Source of the DNA: Eubacteriaceae bacterium
GTDB taxonomy: Bacteria; Bacillota; Clostridia; Peptostreptococcales; Anaerovoracaceae
Direction: 5' to 3'
Assembly: GCA_022652985.1 (NCBI GenBank)
Contig: JALCRY010000001.1
Span: 62,001-126,000, forward strand
Length of the DNA stretch: 64,000 bases
Shown here: piece after piece, positions 36,891 through 45,173 of the stretch
How the letters are laid out: every line of letters starts with the position of its first letter
How positions within the stretch are numbered: position 1 is the stretch's first letter
Notes under the pieces: generated by a model
The model's input: the letters and a program-made list of their open reading frames with translations, nothing else
Told to the model about the DNA's origin: nothing
Database searches by the model: none
Made by a program: the position numbers and the translations under genes

Positions 36891-38279
36891 ATGGACGACG
36901 AAAAAACATTTGACGAGATCATTGAAGAAGTAATACAGCTCCTTGATGACAAAAAATATAAGCAGACGCGTGATGTACTCCTGGAATATAATCCTGCGGA
37001 TATCGCGGACATACTGACCGAGGTGCTGGATGAAGCCAGCCTTGATGAAGCTATCATCGCCTTCAGGATGCTGCCGAAGGATATTTCCGTAGACGTATTT
37101 TCATTCCTTTCGATAGACGACCAGGTCGCTATCATAAACGGCATCACAGACAGAGAGATCAACTATATCGTCAGCGAACTCGACTTCGACGATAAGATAG
37201 ACGTACTCGACGAACTGCCTGCCAACGTAGTCGATAAAATTCTTGAAAAAACACCAAAGAACGAACGTTCACAGATCAATACATTCCTGAATTACCCGGA
37301 CAACTGTGCGGGTACTCTTATGACGCCTGAATATATCAGTCTGCAGATCGGCTGGACCGTGGACGATGCGCTGAAGCACATCAAAAAGGCCGGTATGGAT
37401 ACGGAAACGATATATACATGTTATGTCAAGGAATCGGGCCGGAAACTGTTCGGGATAGTTTCACTGCGTTCACTCGTTGTAAACGACGGTGATACGCCTG
37501 TCAGCGCGCTGGTCGTGACTGATTTCGTATCCGTCAATGTCTACGACGACCAGGAAGAAGTATACGACAAGTTCCGCAAATACGGTCTGCTCGCGATCCC
37601 TGTTGTCGACAAAGAAGACCGTCTGGTAGGAATAATAACCATGGACGATATTCTCGATGTCGGAGAAGAAGAAACGACTGAGGATATCGAAAGGATGAGC
37701 GGAATCATCGACAGCGGCACATCAGAATACCTCGACACATCGGTCTGGAAACAGGTGAAGAACAGACTGCCGTGGCTGCTCGGACTCATGTGCTCATACA
37801 TAATCACAGGCGGCATCATCGCGGGTTTTGAAAACGCGCTGTCGGCCTGTATATCGCTGGTAACATATATGCCTATGCTGATGGGTACCGGGGGAAACTC
37901 GGGTTCGCAGTCAGCGACGCTGATCATCAGAGGACTGGCGGTGGGCGATGTCGCGCTCAAGGACTGGGCGCGGGTCCTGTGGAAAGAAATACGCGTAAGC
38001 TTTATCATCGGTATATGCCTGTCGGCATTCAATTTTGTCAGGATATACTGTGTCGAAGGGCACATGTCGCCCGAAGCGATGCCTATAGCAATAACCGTCT
38101 GCGTGGCGATGATCCTGATAGTCATCGGCGCGAAATGTATCGGCAGCATGCTGCCGCTGCTGGCGAAGAGGATCGGCATAGACCCGGCGCTCATGGCGAG
38201 CCCGATGATTTCTTCATTGACAGACCTCGTTTCCGTACTTACGTATTTCATGCTGGCCGTGGCAATACTGAAAGTGTGA
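36891..38279 (+). CDS. mgtE: Magnesium transporter MgtE
   Basis: A 462-residue Mg2+ channel. The cytoplasmic N domain (about 10-130) contains NPADIADILTEVLDE and FRMLPKDISVDVFSFLS. The CBS pair (about 135-260) shows NCAGTLMTPEYI and GLLAIPVVDKEDRLVGIITMDDILDV. The five-helix pore (about 290-460) contains LGLMCSYIITGGIIAGFE, the conserved TGGNSGSQSATLIIRGLAVGD and ASPMISSLTDLVSVLTYF. AGGGAGGAGG precedes the ATG. nnrD follows after 4 bases, so it is co-transcribed. Confidence 0.95.
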   Translation: MDDEKTFDEIIEEVIQLLDDKKYKQTRDVLLEYNPADIADILTEVLDEASLDEAIIAFRMLPKDISVDVFSFLSIDDQVAIINGITDREINYIVSELDFDDKIDVLDELPANVVDKILEKTPKNERSQINTFLNYPDNCAGTLMTPEYISLQIGWTVDDALKHIKKAGMDTETIYTCYVKESGRKLFGIVSLRSLVVNDGDTPVSALVVTDFVSVNVYDDQEEVYDKFRKYGLLAIPVVDKEDRLVGIITMDDILDVGEEETTEDIERMSGIIDSGTSEYLDTSVWKQVKNRLPWLLGLMCSYIITGGIIAGFENALSACISLVTYMPMLMGTGGNSGSQSATLIIRGLAVGDVALKDWARVLWKEIRVSFIIGICLSAFNFVRIYCVEGHMSPEAMPIAITVCVAMILIVIGAKCIGSMLPLLAKRIGIDPALMASPMISSLTDLVSVLTYFMLAVAILKV

Positions 38280-38283
38280 CGAT

Positions 38284-39126
38284 ATGACAGAGATGATGGA
38301 TGCAGCTGCCGCGAAAAGCATGTTGAAAACAAGAGCGCGCGATTCCGCCAAATGGGATTACGGAAGTGTTCTGCTCATGACCGGTTCGCTCGGCATGGCC
38401 GGCGCAGCCGTTCTCTGCGGGCGAGGCGCGCTGAGAGCAGGCGCCGGACTTACGCGCTACGCCGTTCCGCCCGAGCTCATTCCGATACTGCAGACTGCAG
38501 TGCCGGATATAATGTGCAGAGAGAGGGCGTCGGTATCGCCGCATGACGGCTATGACTGCGCGGCCATCGGTCCCGGACTCGGAGACCACCGGGAAGACGC
38601 GAAGATAATATACAGGTTCCTTCATGAATACGACGGAAAAATCGTACTTGATGCCGACGGTATAAATGATATAGTAAGGTACGGAATGCAGGAGGATCTC
38701 CGATCGTCCTGCGCCGATATCATAGTAACGCCCCACATGGGTGAAGCAGCTAGACTGCTCGGGATAAAACGCGCGGAAGACCGTGAAAAATGCGCGGTCG
38801 AAATAGCGGAGATGTACGGCGTGACCGCCGTCGTCAAGGGACCGGGCACTATTACCGCGTCGCCTGACGGACGTGTGCGCATGAACACCACGGGGAATCC
38901 CGGATTGGCCGTAGGAGGCACGGGAGACGTACTCACGGGCATTACTGCCGCTTTGTTTGCACAGGGATACAGCGCTTTCGACGCCGCGTCTCTGGCCGTA
39001 TTCATACACGGCATGGCCGGCGACAGGTGCGCCGCCAGACTTGGTGAAGCAGGCATGTGCGCTTCAGACCTTCCGGTCGAAGCAGCGCTTGCTTTAAAAT
39101 ATATAATTGAATCAGAAAAGGAGTAA
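38284..39126 (+). CDS. nnrD: ADP/ATP-dependent NAD(P)H-hydrate dehydratase
   Basis: Repairs hydrated NAD(P)H using ADP or ATP. The ribokinase-like fold is shown by DYGSVLLMTGSLGMAGAAVLCGRGALRAGAGL (about 22-53), VTPHMGEAARLLG, VVKGPGTI and GNPGLAVGGTGDVLTGI with the conserved Asp. The 280-residue protein lacks the NAD(P)HX epimerase half (NnrE) that is fused N-terminally in many bacteria. No strong ribosome site is present, so translation is probably coupled to mgtE. It lies 3.8 kb after the NadD-like domain gene. Confidence 0.92.
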   Translation: MTEMMDAAAAKSMLKTRARDSAKWDYGSVLLMTGSLGMAGAAVLCGRGALRAGAGLTRYAVPPELIPILQTAVPDIMCRERASVSPHDGYDCAAIGPGLGDHREDAKIIYRFLHEYDGKIVLDADGINDIVRYGMQEDLRSSCADIIVTPHMGEAARLLGIKRAEDREKCAVEIAEMYGVTAVVKGPGTITASPDGRVRMNTTGNPGLAVGGTGDVLTGITAALFAQGYSAFDAASLAVFIHGMAGDRCAARLGEAGMCASDLPVEAALALKYIIESEKE

Positions 39127-39128
39127 AA

Positions 39129-39947
39129 ATGGAAATCAACGAACTTGAAAAAGCTGCGGCCGCTGTACGGGTCACAATAATCAAGTCTATCCACGCAGCC
39201 GGATCCGGACATCCGGGCGGGTCTCTTTCAGCCGCTGATATCATAACGGCGCTGTACTTTGAGATCATGAATATCGATCCGCAGGATCCGCAAATGAAGG
39301 ACAGGGATAAATTCGTCCTTTCCAAGGGACATGCGAACCCTGCACAGTATGCTGCGCTCGCGGAAAGAGGTTATTTCCCGAAAGAGGATGTTATGACTCT
39401 CAGGAAACTCGGGAGCAAATTCCAGGGACATCCGAATATGCATTATGTACCGGGCATCGAAATGTCCACAGGATCTCTCGGTCAGGGATTTTCGACAACT
39501 GTCGGCATGGCGCTGGCCTATAAAATGGATAAGAGCACGGGCAGAGTATATACAATGCTCGGCGACGGCGAGCTGCAGGAAGGCATCGTCTGGGAAGCGG
39601 CCATGGCTGCCGCGCATTACGGCCTTGACAACCTGACGGCTTTCGTGGACTGGAACGGACTCCAGATCGACGGCAGAAACGACGATGTTATGAAAGTCGC
39701 GCCGATCGCGGAAAAATTCGCCGCCTTCGGCTGGCATGTCATTTCGATCGACGGACACGATATGAAACAGATCCTGGCGGCTGCCGATGAAGCCAAAAAC
39801 ACCAAGGGACAGCCGACAGTAATAATCGCCAAAACAATCAAAGGCAAGGGCGTATCGTTCATGGAGGATCAGGCCGGATGGCACGGCAAGGCACCGAATG
39901 ACGAAGAATGCGCACAGGCAATAAAGGAACTCGGAGGTGAGCAGTAA
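39129..39947 (+). CDS. Transketolase, N-terminal subunit
   Basis: The thiamine-diphosphate-binding half of a split transketolase (272 residues). AAGSGHPGGSLSAADI and LSKGHANPAQYAAL give the cofactor and substrate histidines; GSLGQGFSTTVGMAL and GDGELQEGIVWEAAMAAAHYGLDN is the TPP/metal motif. It moves two-carbon units in the pentose phosphate pathway. AAGGAG is well placed, and the stop overlaps the start of the C-terminal subunit gene (TAATG). Confidence 0.95.
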   Translation: MEINELEKAAAAVRVTIIKSIHAAGSGHPGGSLSAADIITALYFEIMNIDPQDPQMKDRDKFVLSKGHANPAQYAALAERGYFPKEDVMTLRKLGSKFQGHPNMHYVPGIEMSTGSLGQGFSTTVGMALAYKMDKSTGRVYTMLGDGELQEGIVWEAAMAAAHYGLDNLTAFVDWNGLQIDGRNDDVMKVAPIAEKFAAFGWHVISIDGHDMKQILAAADEAKNTKGQPTVIIAKTIKGKGVSFMEDQAGWHGKAPNDEECAQAIKELGGEQ

Positions 39948-40882
39948 TGGCGGACAAGCAGGCAACGAGAGAGGCGTACGGTCAGGTACTCCTCGAACTC
40001 GGTGAAAAATACGACAACCTGGTCGTCATGGATGCCGACCTTTCGGGATCTACTAAAACAGGAGTATTCAAGAAAGCGTTCCCGGACAGATTTTTCAACA
40101 TGGGAATAGCAGAGCAGGATCTTATGGGTGCCGCTGCAGGGCTCGCTTCCTCAGGCAAAATAGTATGTGCCAGCACATTCGCTATGTTCGCCGCCGGCAG
40201 AGCTTTTGAAGTTATCAGGAATTCCATCGGATATACTCATCTCAATGTGAAGATCTGCGCGACGCACGCAGGCATCACAGTCGGTCCGGACGGCGCCAGC
40301 CATCAGACATTCGAAGATCTGGCCCTGATGAGGACTATCCCGGGCATGACCGTCCTGAATCCTTCAGACGGAAACTCCGCGAAAGAGCTGATCAGACAGG
40401 CGGTCGCTTTCGACGGCCCGTGCTACATCAGACTCGGCAGAGCTTCAGTGCCGCAGTTCTACGGCGAAGCTCCTGATATCAAAATAGGCAAAGGAAATCT
40501 CCTGCGTGAGGGAAAAGACGTGACGATCGTCGCGACCGGCATTCTCGTCAGCTCCGCGATGGAGGCGGCTGAATCGCTGAAGGCTGAGGGCATCGACGCC
40601 AGAGTTATAGATATCCATACGCTTAAGCCGATAGACGAAGACATTCTTGTCAGGGCGGCCGAAGAGACAGGCGCAGTTGTAACAGCTGAGGAACATTCGG
40701 TCATCGGAGGCCTCGGCAGCGCAGTCGCCGAAGTACTCTCGGCGAAGGCGCCGGTAAAGATGGGCTTCGTAGGACAGCTCGACACGTTCGGAGAATCCGG
40801 CGAGCCGAACGAACTTCTCGCAAAGTACCACATGACCGCGGCGGATATTACTGCCAAAGTAAAAGAAGTACTCGGGAAATAG
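39947..40882 (+). CDS. Transketolase, C-terminal subunit
   Basis: The pyrimidine-binding and C-terminal half (311 residues). VVMDADLSGSTKTGVF, FFNMGIAEQDLMGAAAGLASSGK (conserved Glu that activates TPP), CATHAGITVGPDGASHQTFEDLALMRTIPGM and the C-terminal EEHSVIGGLGSAVAEVL are visible. Split transketolases are usual in Clostridia. Gene overlap with the first subunit supports balanced synthesis. It is the last gene before a 750-bp intergenic region. Confidence 0.95.
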   Translation: MADKQATREAYGQVLLELGEKYDNLVVMDADLSGSTKTGVFKKAFPDRFFNMGIAEQDLMGAAAGLASSGKIVCASTFAMFAAGRAFEVIRNSIGYTHLNVKICATHAGITVGPDGASHQTFEDLALMRTIPGMTVLNPSDGNSAKELIRQAVAFDGPCYIRLGRASVPQFYGEAPDIKIGKGNLLREGKDVTIVATGILVSSAMEAAESLKAEGIDARVIDIHTLKPIDEDILVRAAEETGAVVTAEEHSVIGGLGSAVAEVLSAKAPVKMGFVGQLDTFGESGEPNELLAKYHMTAADITAKVKEVLGK

Positions 40883-40910
40883 CACAGAGCCGCAGCTGAT
40901 ATTGCTGCTG

Positions 40911-40943
40911 AAATAAAAAGTGCCCGGTGGATAGCACAGGGCA
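40911..40943 (-). terminator. Intrinsic terminator on the minus strand
   Basis: Minus strand: TGCCC.GTG pairs with CAC.GGGCA (one mismatch, 5-base loop), followed by CTTTTTATTT. No minus-strand gene that would need it is apparent. Confidence 0.55.
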
Positions 40944-41026
40944 ATACAGAGAAAAGATGAATATAAGGGGCTGCCGCATACCGGGGGAAAGACCGGGCGC
41001 GCAGCCTCTTATAGTCTGCTGATGTA

Positions 41027-41137
41027 TGCATCGGGAACTTTGAATCAACATTTATCGTCTGCATCGGGATATTTGAATCAACCTTTACCGTATGCATCGG
41101 GAACTTTGAATCAACATTTATCGCCTGCATCGGGATC
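41027..41137. repeat. 33-bp tandem repeat, three units plus a partial
   Basis: Units begin at 41027, 41060 and 41093, with a partial fourth at 41126. The pattern is TGCATCGGGAACTTTGAATC then AACATTTATCGTC; units 1 and 3 differ at one base. The minus strand would read as an 11-residue repeat (VDSKFPMHT), but the enclosing ORF runs antisense through transketolase and looks spurious. Confidence 0.9.
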
Positions 41138-41225
41138 GGCGGACTTTTGTATTGAGAACTACGGACCATTTTTGCATTGATGTCTATGAATGAATCTATT
41201 CAGACTGCGGAAAAAACAGGAATTT

Positions 41226-41410
41226 GAAATACGGTACCAATCGCGGAGTAAAAAATATTTTGGTACCTTAAGCAATGGGCTGCAGCGATTGAGCATCCGT
41301 TCAGTGCGACTTTTTCGCTGAGAAAGGCAGCTGTTAGTCATGACTAACTCATGCAGCCCATTGGATAGGGTACCAATCCGAAGGAAAATCCTTTATTGGT
41401 ACCTTATTTG
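41226..41410 (+). repeat. 185-bp GGTACC inverted-repeat element, copy A
   Basis: Ends are GAAATACGGTACCAAT and, inverted, CAAATAAGGTACCAAT. GGTACC occurs at 41233, 41262, 41369 and 41398, so each end has two boxes 29 bp apart. Inside lie an 11-bp inverted repeat (AATGGGCTGCA/TGCAGCCCATT) and a 16-bp perfect palindrome GTTAGTCATGACTAAC (41333-41348). No reading frame. The architecture suggests a MITE-like or structured-RNA repeat. Copy B at 50871 is inverted relative to this one. Confidence 0.85.
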
Positions 41411-41495
41411 AGTTTCCTGCTTGTGAGCGGGAAATTTTAAGGCCTCTGTGCCGCGAATGCAGCCGGAGCGTCAGGGAAATGTACAGAAACAGTCA

Positions 41496-41524
41496 TTGAC
41501 AAATATTACCATTTGCGGTACAAT
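41496..41524 (+). promoter_or_regulatory. recA upstream promoter P1
   Basis: TTGACA, 17 bases, TACAAT, about 110 bases before recA. Confidence 0.65.
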
Positions 41525-41558
41525 TAAATGGAAATATCTGTAAACTATTTCGCGTTAA

Positions 41559-41595
41559 AAAACATGTTGACCGACAGCATGTTTTAAGTTATTAT
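41559..41595 (+). promoter_or_regulatory. recA promoter P2 with palindrome over the -35
   Basis: TTGACC (41567), 17 bases, TATTAT (41590). The -35 lies in the loop of a perfect 8+8 inverted repeat AAAACATG/CATGTTTT (41559-41585). Confidence 0.75.
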
Positions 41596-41604
41596 ATACA
41601 TAAA

Positions 41605-41616
41605 GAACAAATGTTC
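41605..41616 (+). promoter_or_regulatory. LexA (SOS) box of recA
   Basis: GAACAAATGTTC matches the Firmicutes GAAC-N4-GTTC operator and lies just downstream of the P2 start site. Confidence 0.82.
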
Positions 41617-41635
41617 ACATATTACGGAGGTTGAA

Positions 41636-42709
41636 ATGGCAGTTAGCAAAGACGATAAAGAAAAAGCCCTGCAGGAAGCTTTGAATCATATAAACAAACA
41701 GTACGGACAGGGTGCGATCATGAAGCTCGGCGACGATGCTCTCATGAACAATGTACAGGCGATATCCACAGGCTCGATCAGTCTTGATATTGCTACAGGC
41801 ATAGGCGGTATTCCGAGAGGCAGGATCATAGAGGTATACGGACCTGAATCTTCGGGGAAAACCACTCTGACGCTGCACATGATCGCCGAGGCGCAGAAAA
41901 CCGGCGGGAAGGCTGCCTTTATAGATGCGGAGCACGCGCTGGATGCCGAATATGCGAAGAACCTCGGAGTCAATATAGACGAACTCCTCGTATCGCAGCC
42001 GGATACCGGCGAGCAGGCGCTTGAGATCTGCGAGATGCTGGTTCGAAGCGGAGCACTGGACATCGTGGTCATCGACTCGGTGGCGGCGCTCGTGCCTAAA
42101 AGTGAAATAGCAGGCGAAATGGGAGATTCACATGTAGGACTTCTGGCCAGGCTGATGTCGCAGGCCATGAGAAAACTGGCCGGAGCGATCAACAAGTCGA
42201 ATACAGCAGTTGTCTTCATCAACCAGCTGCGTGAAAAAGTCGGCGTCATGTACGGAAACCCGGAAGTGACGACAGGCGGAAGGGCTCTCAAGTTCTATTC
42301 ATCGATGCGTATAGACGTCAGAAGAATAGAGACGCTGAAGCAGGGCGATCAGATGATAGGCAACAGAACGAGAGCCAAGATAGTCAAGAACAAAGTGGCG
42401 CCTCCGTTCAAAACAGCAGAATTCGACATCATGTACGGAGAAGGCATTTCGAAGGAAGGCGATGTCCTCGACTGCTCGGCTGCCATGAACTACATCGAAA
42501 AAGCAGGTTCGTGGTACAGCTACGACGGAGAACGCATCGGGCAGGGAAGAGAAAACGCGAAACAGTTCCTGCGCGATCATCCGGAAATACTCGATACTCT
42601 CGAAGGCAAACTGCTTGATCAGCTCAAGAAGAAAGACGATGAGGAAGAAGCAGAAATCAAAGTCGACGAGGACGGCGTAGTGATCGAAGACGAAAAAGAA
42701 AAAAAATAA
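41636..42709 (+). CDS. recA: Recombinase RecA
   Basis: Strand-exchange recombinase and LexA co-protease. Walker A is [10 protein letters not shown] (about 66-75), the catalytic Glu region is [18 protein letters not shown], Walker B is [14 protein letters not shown], loop L1 is [22 protein letters not shown], and [31 protein letters not shown] contains loop L2. The tail is acidic ([24 protein letters not shown]), as usual. Length 357. GGAGG precedes the ATG. Two promoters and an SOS box lie upstream. Confidence 0.98.
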   Translation: MAVSKDDKEKALQEALNHINKQYGQGAIMKLGDDALMNNVQAISTGSISLDIATGIGGIPRGRIIEVYGPESSGKTTLTLHMIAEAQKTGGKAAFIDAEHALDAEYAKNLGVNIDELLVSQPDTGEQALEICEMLVRSGALDIVVIDSVAALVPKSEIAGEMGDSHVGLLARLMSQAMRKLAGAINKSNTAVVFINQLREKVGVMYGNPEVTTGGRALKFYSSMRIDVRRIETLKQGDQMIGNRTRAKIVKNKVAPPFKTAEFDIMYGEGISKEGDVLDCSAAMNYIEKAGSWYSYDGERIGQGRENAKQFLRDHPEILDTLEGKLLDQLKKKDDEEEAEIKVDEDGVVIEDEKEKK

Positions 42710-42726
42710 ACAGATAATACCAGGCC

Positions 42727-42749
42727 GCCGGCTCGTTTTTACAGCCGGT
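42727..42749 (+). terminator. Hairpin after recA
   Basis: GCCGGCT and AGCCGGT pair around a CGTTTTTAC loop; no T-run follows, so efficiency is doubtful. A further palindrome TGAGCCGtCGGCTCA lies about 70 bases on. Confidence 0.35.
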
Positions 42750-42857
42750 GACTTGTTTTATGCGCCGCATACACGGATACTGACGGCATACTGCAGAAGG
42801 CTGCAGCTGCCTGCCCGTGAGCCGTCGGCTCATAGTGATTTATATGCGAAAATCGTG

Positions 42858-42886
42858 TTGACTTAAGGCTCGGGCTGTGATAATAT
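42858..42886 (+). promoter_or_regulatory. Promoter for rplU-rpmA
   Basis: TTGACT, 17 bases, TAATAT with a TGn extension. Confidence 0.75.
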
Positions 42887-42888
42887 AT

Positions 42889-42977
42889 TTATCCGTAAGC
42901 CGCACAGAATAGGCTTTTGTAAAGTTCAGTATGAACTGCCTATAATGGCGAGACTGGCACGAGGAGGAAAAAATAGA
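42889..42977 (+). ncRNA. Putative L21 leader RNA
   Basis: The 5' leader of rplU contains AGTTCAGTATGAACT (stem) and GGCGAGACTGGCACGAGGAGG next to the start codon. This resembles the ribosomal protein L21 leader of Firmicutes, proposed to give autogenous control. A covariance-model search would settle it. Confidence 0.5.
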
Positions 42978-43523
42978 ATGTATGCAGTTATTGAAACCGG
43001 CGGAAAGCAGTATAAGGTAGCCGAAGGTGATGTTATCACAGTAGAAAGGCTCGAAGCTGAGGCCGGAGAAAAAGTTGTCTTCGACAAAGTATTGTTCATG
43101 GGAGAGGGTGCTGACGCACAGGTCGGAACACCGTATCTCGATGCAACACAGGTTTTCGGAGAGGTCGTGGAAAACGGCAAAGGCAAGAAAGTAATCATCT
43201 ACAAGTATAAGTCAAAGAAAGATTACAGAAAGAAACAGGGACACAGACAGCCATATTCGATGGTAGAGATCACGGGTATCGGCGAGGATAAGCCTAAGCA
43301 GGCGAAACCTGTTGAAGCAGAAGAAGCAGCTCCTAAGGCGGAAGCTAAGGCAGACGAAGCGGCAGAGGATGTCGAAAAAGCTGCAGATGAGCAGAAAGCA
43401 CCGGCTCTCAAATCCATGAAAAAGGATGAGCTGATCGCATTTGCTGAGGAGAACAACATAGAAATCGATCCTAAAGCGACGAAAGCAGTTATTACAGAAG
43501 CAATCGAAGCAGGACTCAAGTAA
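42978..43523 (+). CDS. rplU: Ribosomal protein L21 with C-terminal extension
   Basis: Residues 1-102 are L21: [20 protein letters not shown], then [26 protein letters not shown]. The family normally ends there. This protein continues to 181 residues with an acidic, Ala/Lys/Glu-rich linker (about 105-145) and a terminal [33 protein letters not shown], which looks like a SAP/HeH or Rho N-terminal helix-extension-helix motif. ATG 42978 follows GAGGAGG; the ORF-track start 33 bases upstream lies in the leader. rpmA follows 20 bases later with no prp (ysxB) gene between. Confidence 0.95.
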   Translation: MYAVIETGGKQYKVAEGDVITVERLEAEAGEKVVFDKVLFMGEGADAQVGTPYLDATQVFGEVVENGKGKKVIIYKYKSKKDYRKKQGHRQPYSMVEITGIGEDKPKQAKPVEAEEAAPKAEAKADEAAEDVEKAADEQKAPALKSMKKDELIAFAEENNIEIDPKATKAVITEAIEAGLK

Positions 43524-43543
43524 CCGTAGAAGGAGGTGCAGAC

Positions 43544-43804
43544 ATGTCAAGTAAAAAAGGAGTAGGAAGCTCAAAGAACGGCCGCGACAGCGAGGCCAAG
43601 AGACTCGGAGTCAAGACCGGAGACGGACAGTATGTCAGCGCAGGAAGCATCATTGTAAGACAGAGGGGAACTAAGATCCACCCGGGAAACAATGTAGGCA
43701 AAGGCGGAGACGACACTTTATTCGCGAAGATAGACGGAGCAGTCAAATTCGAGAACAAAGGCAAGACCAAGAAACAGGTCAGCGTTTATAAGAAAGAAGC
43801 TTAA
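43544..43804 (+). CDS. rpmA: Ribosomal protein L27
   Basis: An 86-residue large-subunit protein near the peptidyl-transferase centre. It begins [24 protein letters not shown]. In many Firmicutes L27 has an N-terminal extension ending in QFF that is cut by the Prp protease; here the ATG, with AAGGAGGTG before it, gives a form already lacking that extension. [20 protein letters not shown] is also typical. A terminator follows directly. Confidence 0.97.
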   Translation: MSSKKGVGSSKNGRDSEAKRLGVKTGDGQYVSAGSIIVRQRGTKIHPGNNVGKGGDDTLFAKIDGAVKFENKGKTKKQVSVYKKEA

Positions 43805-43816
43805 GAAACCTACCAG

Positions 43817-43847
43817 GCCCCTATGTTCAATAGGGGCTTATTTTTTT
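43817..43847 (+). terminator. Intrinsic terminator after rpmA
   Basis: GCCCCTAT, loop GTTCA, ATAGGGGC, then TTATTTTTTT. obgE starts only 19 bases later, so obgE depends on read-through or an unseen promoter. Confidence 0.88.
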
Positions 43848-43865
43848 CTGAAGCAGGAGAACAAA

Positions 43866-45158
43866 ATGTTTGTAGACAGAGCAAGGATATATATCAAATC
43901 CGGCAAGGGCGGCGACGGAGCAGTAACATTCCGGCGCGAGCCGTTTGTGCCTGAAGGCGGACCGGACGGCGGCGACGGCGGAAAGGGCGGCGACGTCATT
44001 TTTCAGGTGGACAGAAATCTCCGGACCCTGATGGATTTCAAGTATAAAAAGAAATATAAAGCCGAAGACGGGCAGAGCGGGATGAAGAAAAAGTGCTACG
44101 GCCGCAAGGGCGAAGACCTCATCATCAAAGTTCCGGCAGGCACGATGGTCATAGATGAGGAGACCGGCCTGCTGATGAAAGACCTGACCGAAGACGGCGA
44201 CTCTTTCGTTGCCGCCAAAGGCGGGAAGGGCGGAAAGGGAAATTTTCATTTCAAGAACTCGGTCCGTCAGGCTCCGAATTTTGCGGAAGCAGGCGGAGAA
44301 GCGGTGGAGCGGGCAGTAATACTCGAGCTCAAGCTCATAGCTGATGTAGGGCTCGTAGGATTTCCGAATGTCGGCAAGTCGACACTGCTTTCGGTGTGCA
44401 CATCAGCCAAGCCGAAGATAGCGAATTACCACTTCACGACCATTGCGCCGAACCTCGGCGTTGTCAGCGTTCATGACACCAGTTTTGTCATGGCGGATAT
44501 CGCCGGTATAATAGAGGGCGCCAGCCAGGGCGCAGGTATGGGTTTCCAGTTCCTCAAGCATATCGAGAGGACGAAAGTCATCATACATATAGTTGACGTT
44601 TCCGGCAGCGAGGGGCGTGATCCGAAGGACGATTTTGACAAGATAAATGAAGAGCTCGCGAAATACAGCGAGAGACTCATCAGAAAACCGCAGATCGTAG
44701 CCGCGAATAAGATCGACATGATCGATGAGAACGGACCGGAATATCAGGAATTCAAAGAATACGTCGAAGGCAAGGGATATAAAGTATTCCCGATGTCGGC
44801 GCCGATAAACCTGGGCGTGAAAGAAGTAATAGACGAAGCGGCATTACTGCTTGAGAGGACCGAAGAGGAGCCGGTGAACGAAGAGCCGGAACTGTTCGAC
44901 TTCGACCGCGGGGAGGAAGATCCGGATTACAGAAAGATCTTTGCCGCAGTGGATGAAAACGGCGATTATGTACTCAGCGGCAAACAGCTGAAAAAGATAT
45001 TCAATTCGACGAACTTCAATGATATGGGTTCCCTGAGATACCTTTATAAATATATCGAGAGTCGCGGGGCTATAAAACAGCTGCTCGATATGGGCATGAA
45101 GGAGGGCGACACTGTACGCATCGAAGATTTCGAGTTTGAGTACATTGACGAATTCTAA
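43866..45158 (+). CDS. obgE: Ribosome-assembly GTPase Obg (CgtA)
   Basis: The N-terminal glycine-rich OBG fold (1-158) starts MFVDRARIYIKSGKGGDGAVTFRREPFVPEGGPDGGDGG. The G domain has GFPNVGKST (G1), TTIAPNLG (G2), DIAGIIEGAS (G3), NKIDM (G4) and SAPIN (G5). A C-terminal OCT domain follows (about 355-430). It acts in 50S assembly and stress control. Length 430 is usual. It follows the L27 terminator. Confidence 0.97.
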   Translation: MFVDRARIYIKSGKGGDGAVTFRREPFVPEGGPDGGDGGKGGDVIFQVDRNLRTLMDFKYKKKYKAEDGQSGMKKKCYGRKGEDLIIKVPAGTMVIDEETGLLMKDLTEDGDSFVAAKGGKGGKGNFHFKNSVRQAPNFAEAGGEAVERAVILELKLIADVGLVGFPNVGKSTLLSVCTSAKPKIANYHFTTIAPNLGVVSVHDTSFVMADIAGIIEGASQGAGMGFQFLKHIERTKVIIHIVDVSGSEGRDPKDDFDKINEELAKYSERLIRKPQIVAANKIDMIDENGPEYQEFKEYVEGKGYKVFPMSAPINLGVKEVIDEAALLLERTEEEPVNEEPELFDFDRGEEDPDYRKIFAAVDENGDYVLSGKQLKKIFNSTNFNDMGSLRYLYKYIESRGAIKQLLDMGMKEGDTVRIEDFEFEYIDEF

Positions 45159-45173
45159 ACGAGAGGACTGAAA

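Larger units (their letters stand above)
40883..41635. other. Intergenic region between transketolase and recA
   Basis: No convincing gene. In order it holds a minus-strand terminator, a long imperfect hairpin (AGGGGCTGC 40966-40974 with GCAGCCTCT 41001-41009), a 33-bp tandem array, one copy of the 185-bp GGTACC element and two recA promoters. Short minus-strand ORFs here (for example 41159-41341) have no ribosome site or family resemblance. Confidence 0.7.

Noticed and set aside
40459-41169. 236-codon minus-strand ORF with 11-residue repeats
   Set aside because: The repeat part is the 33-bp tandem array; the remainder is antisense to transketolase and there is no ribosome site.
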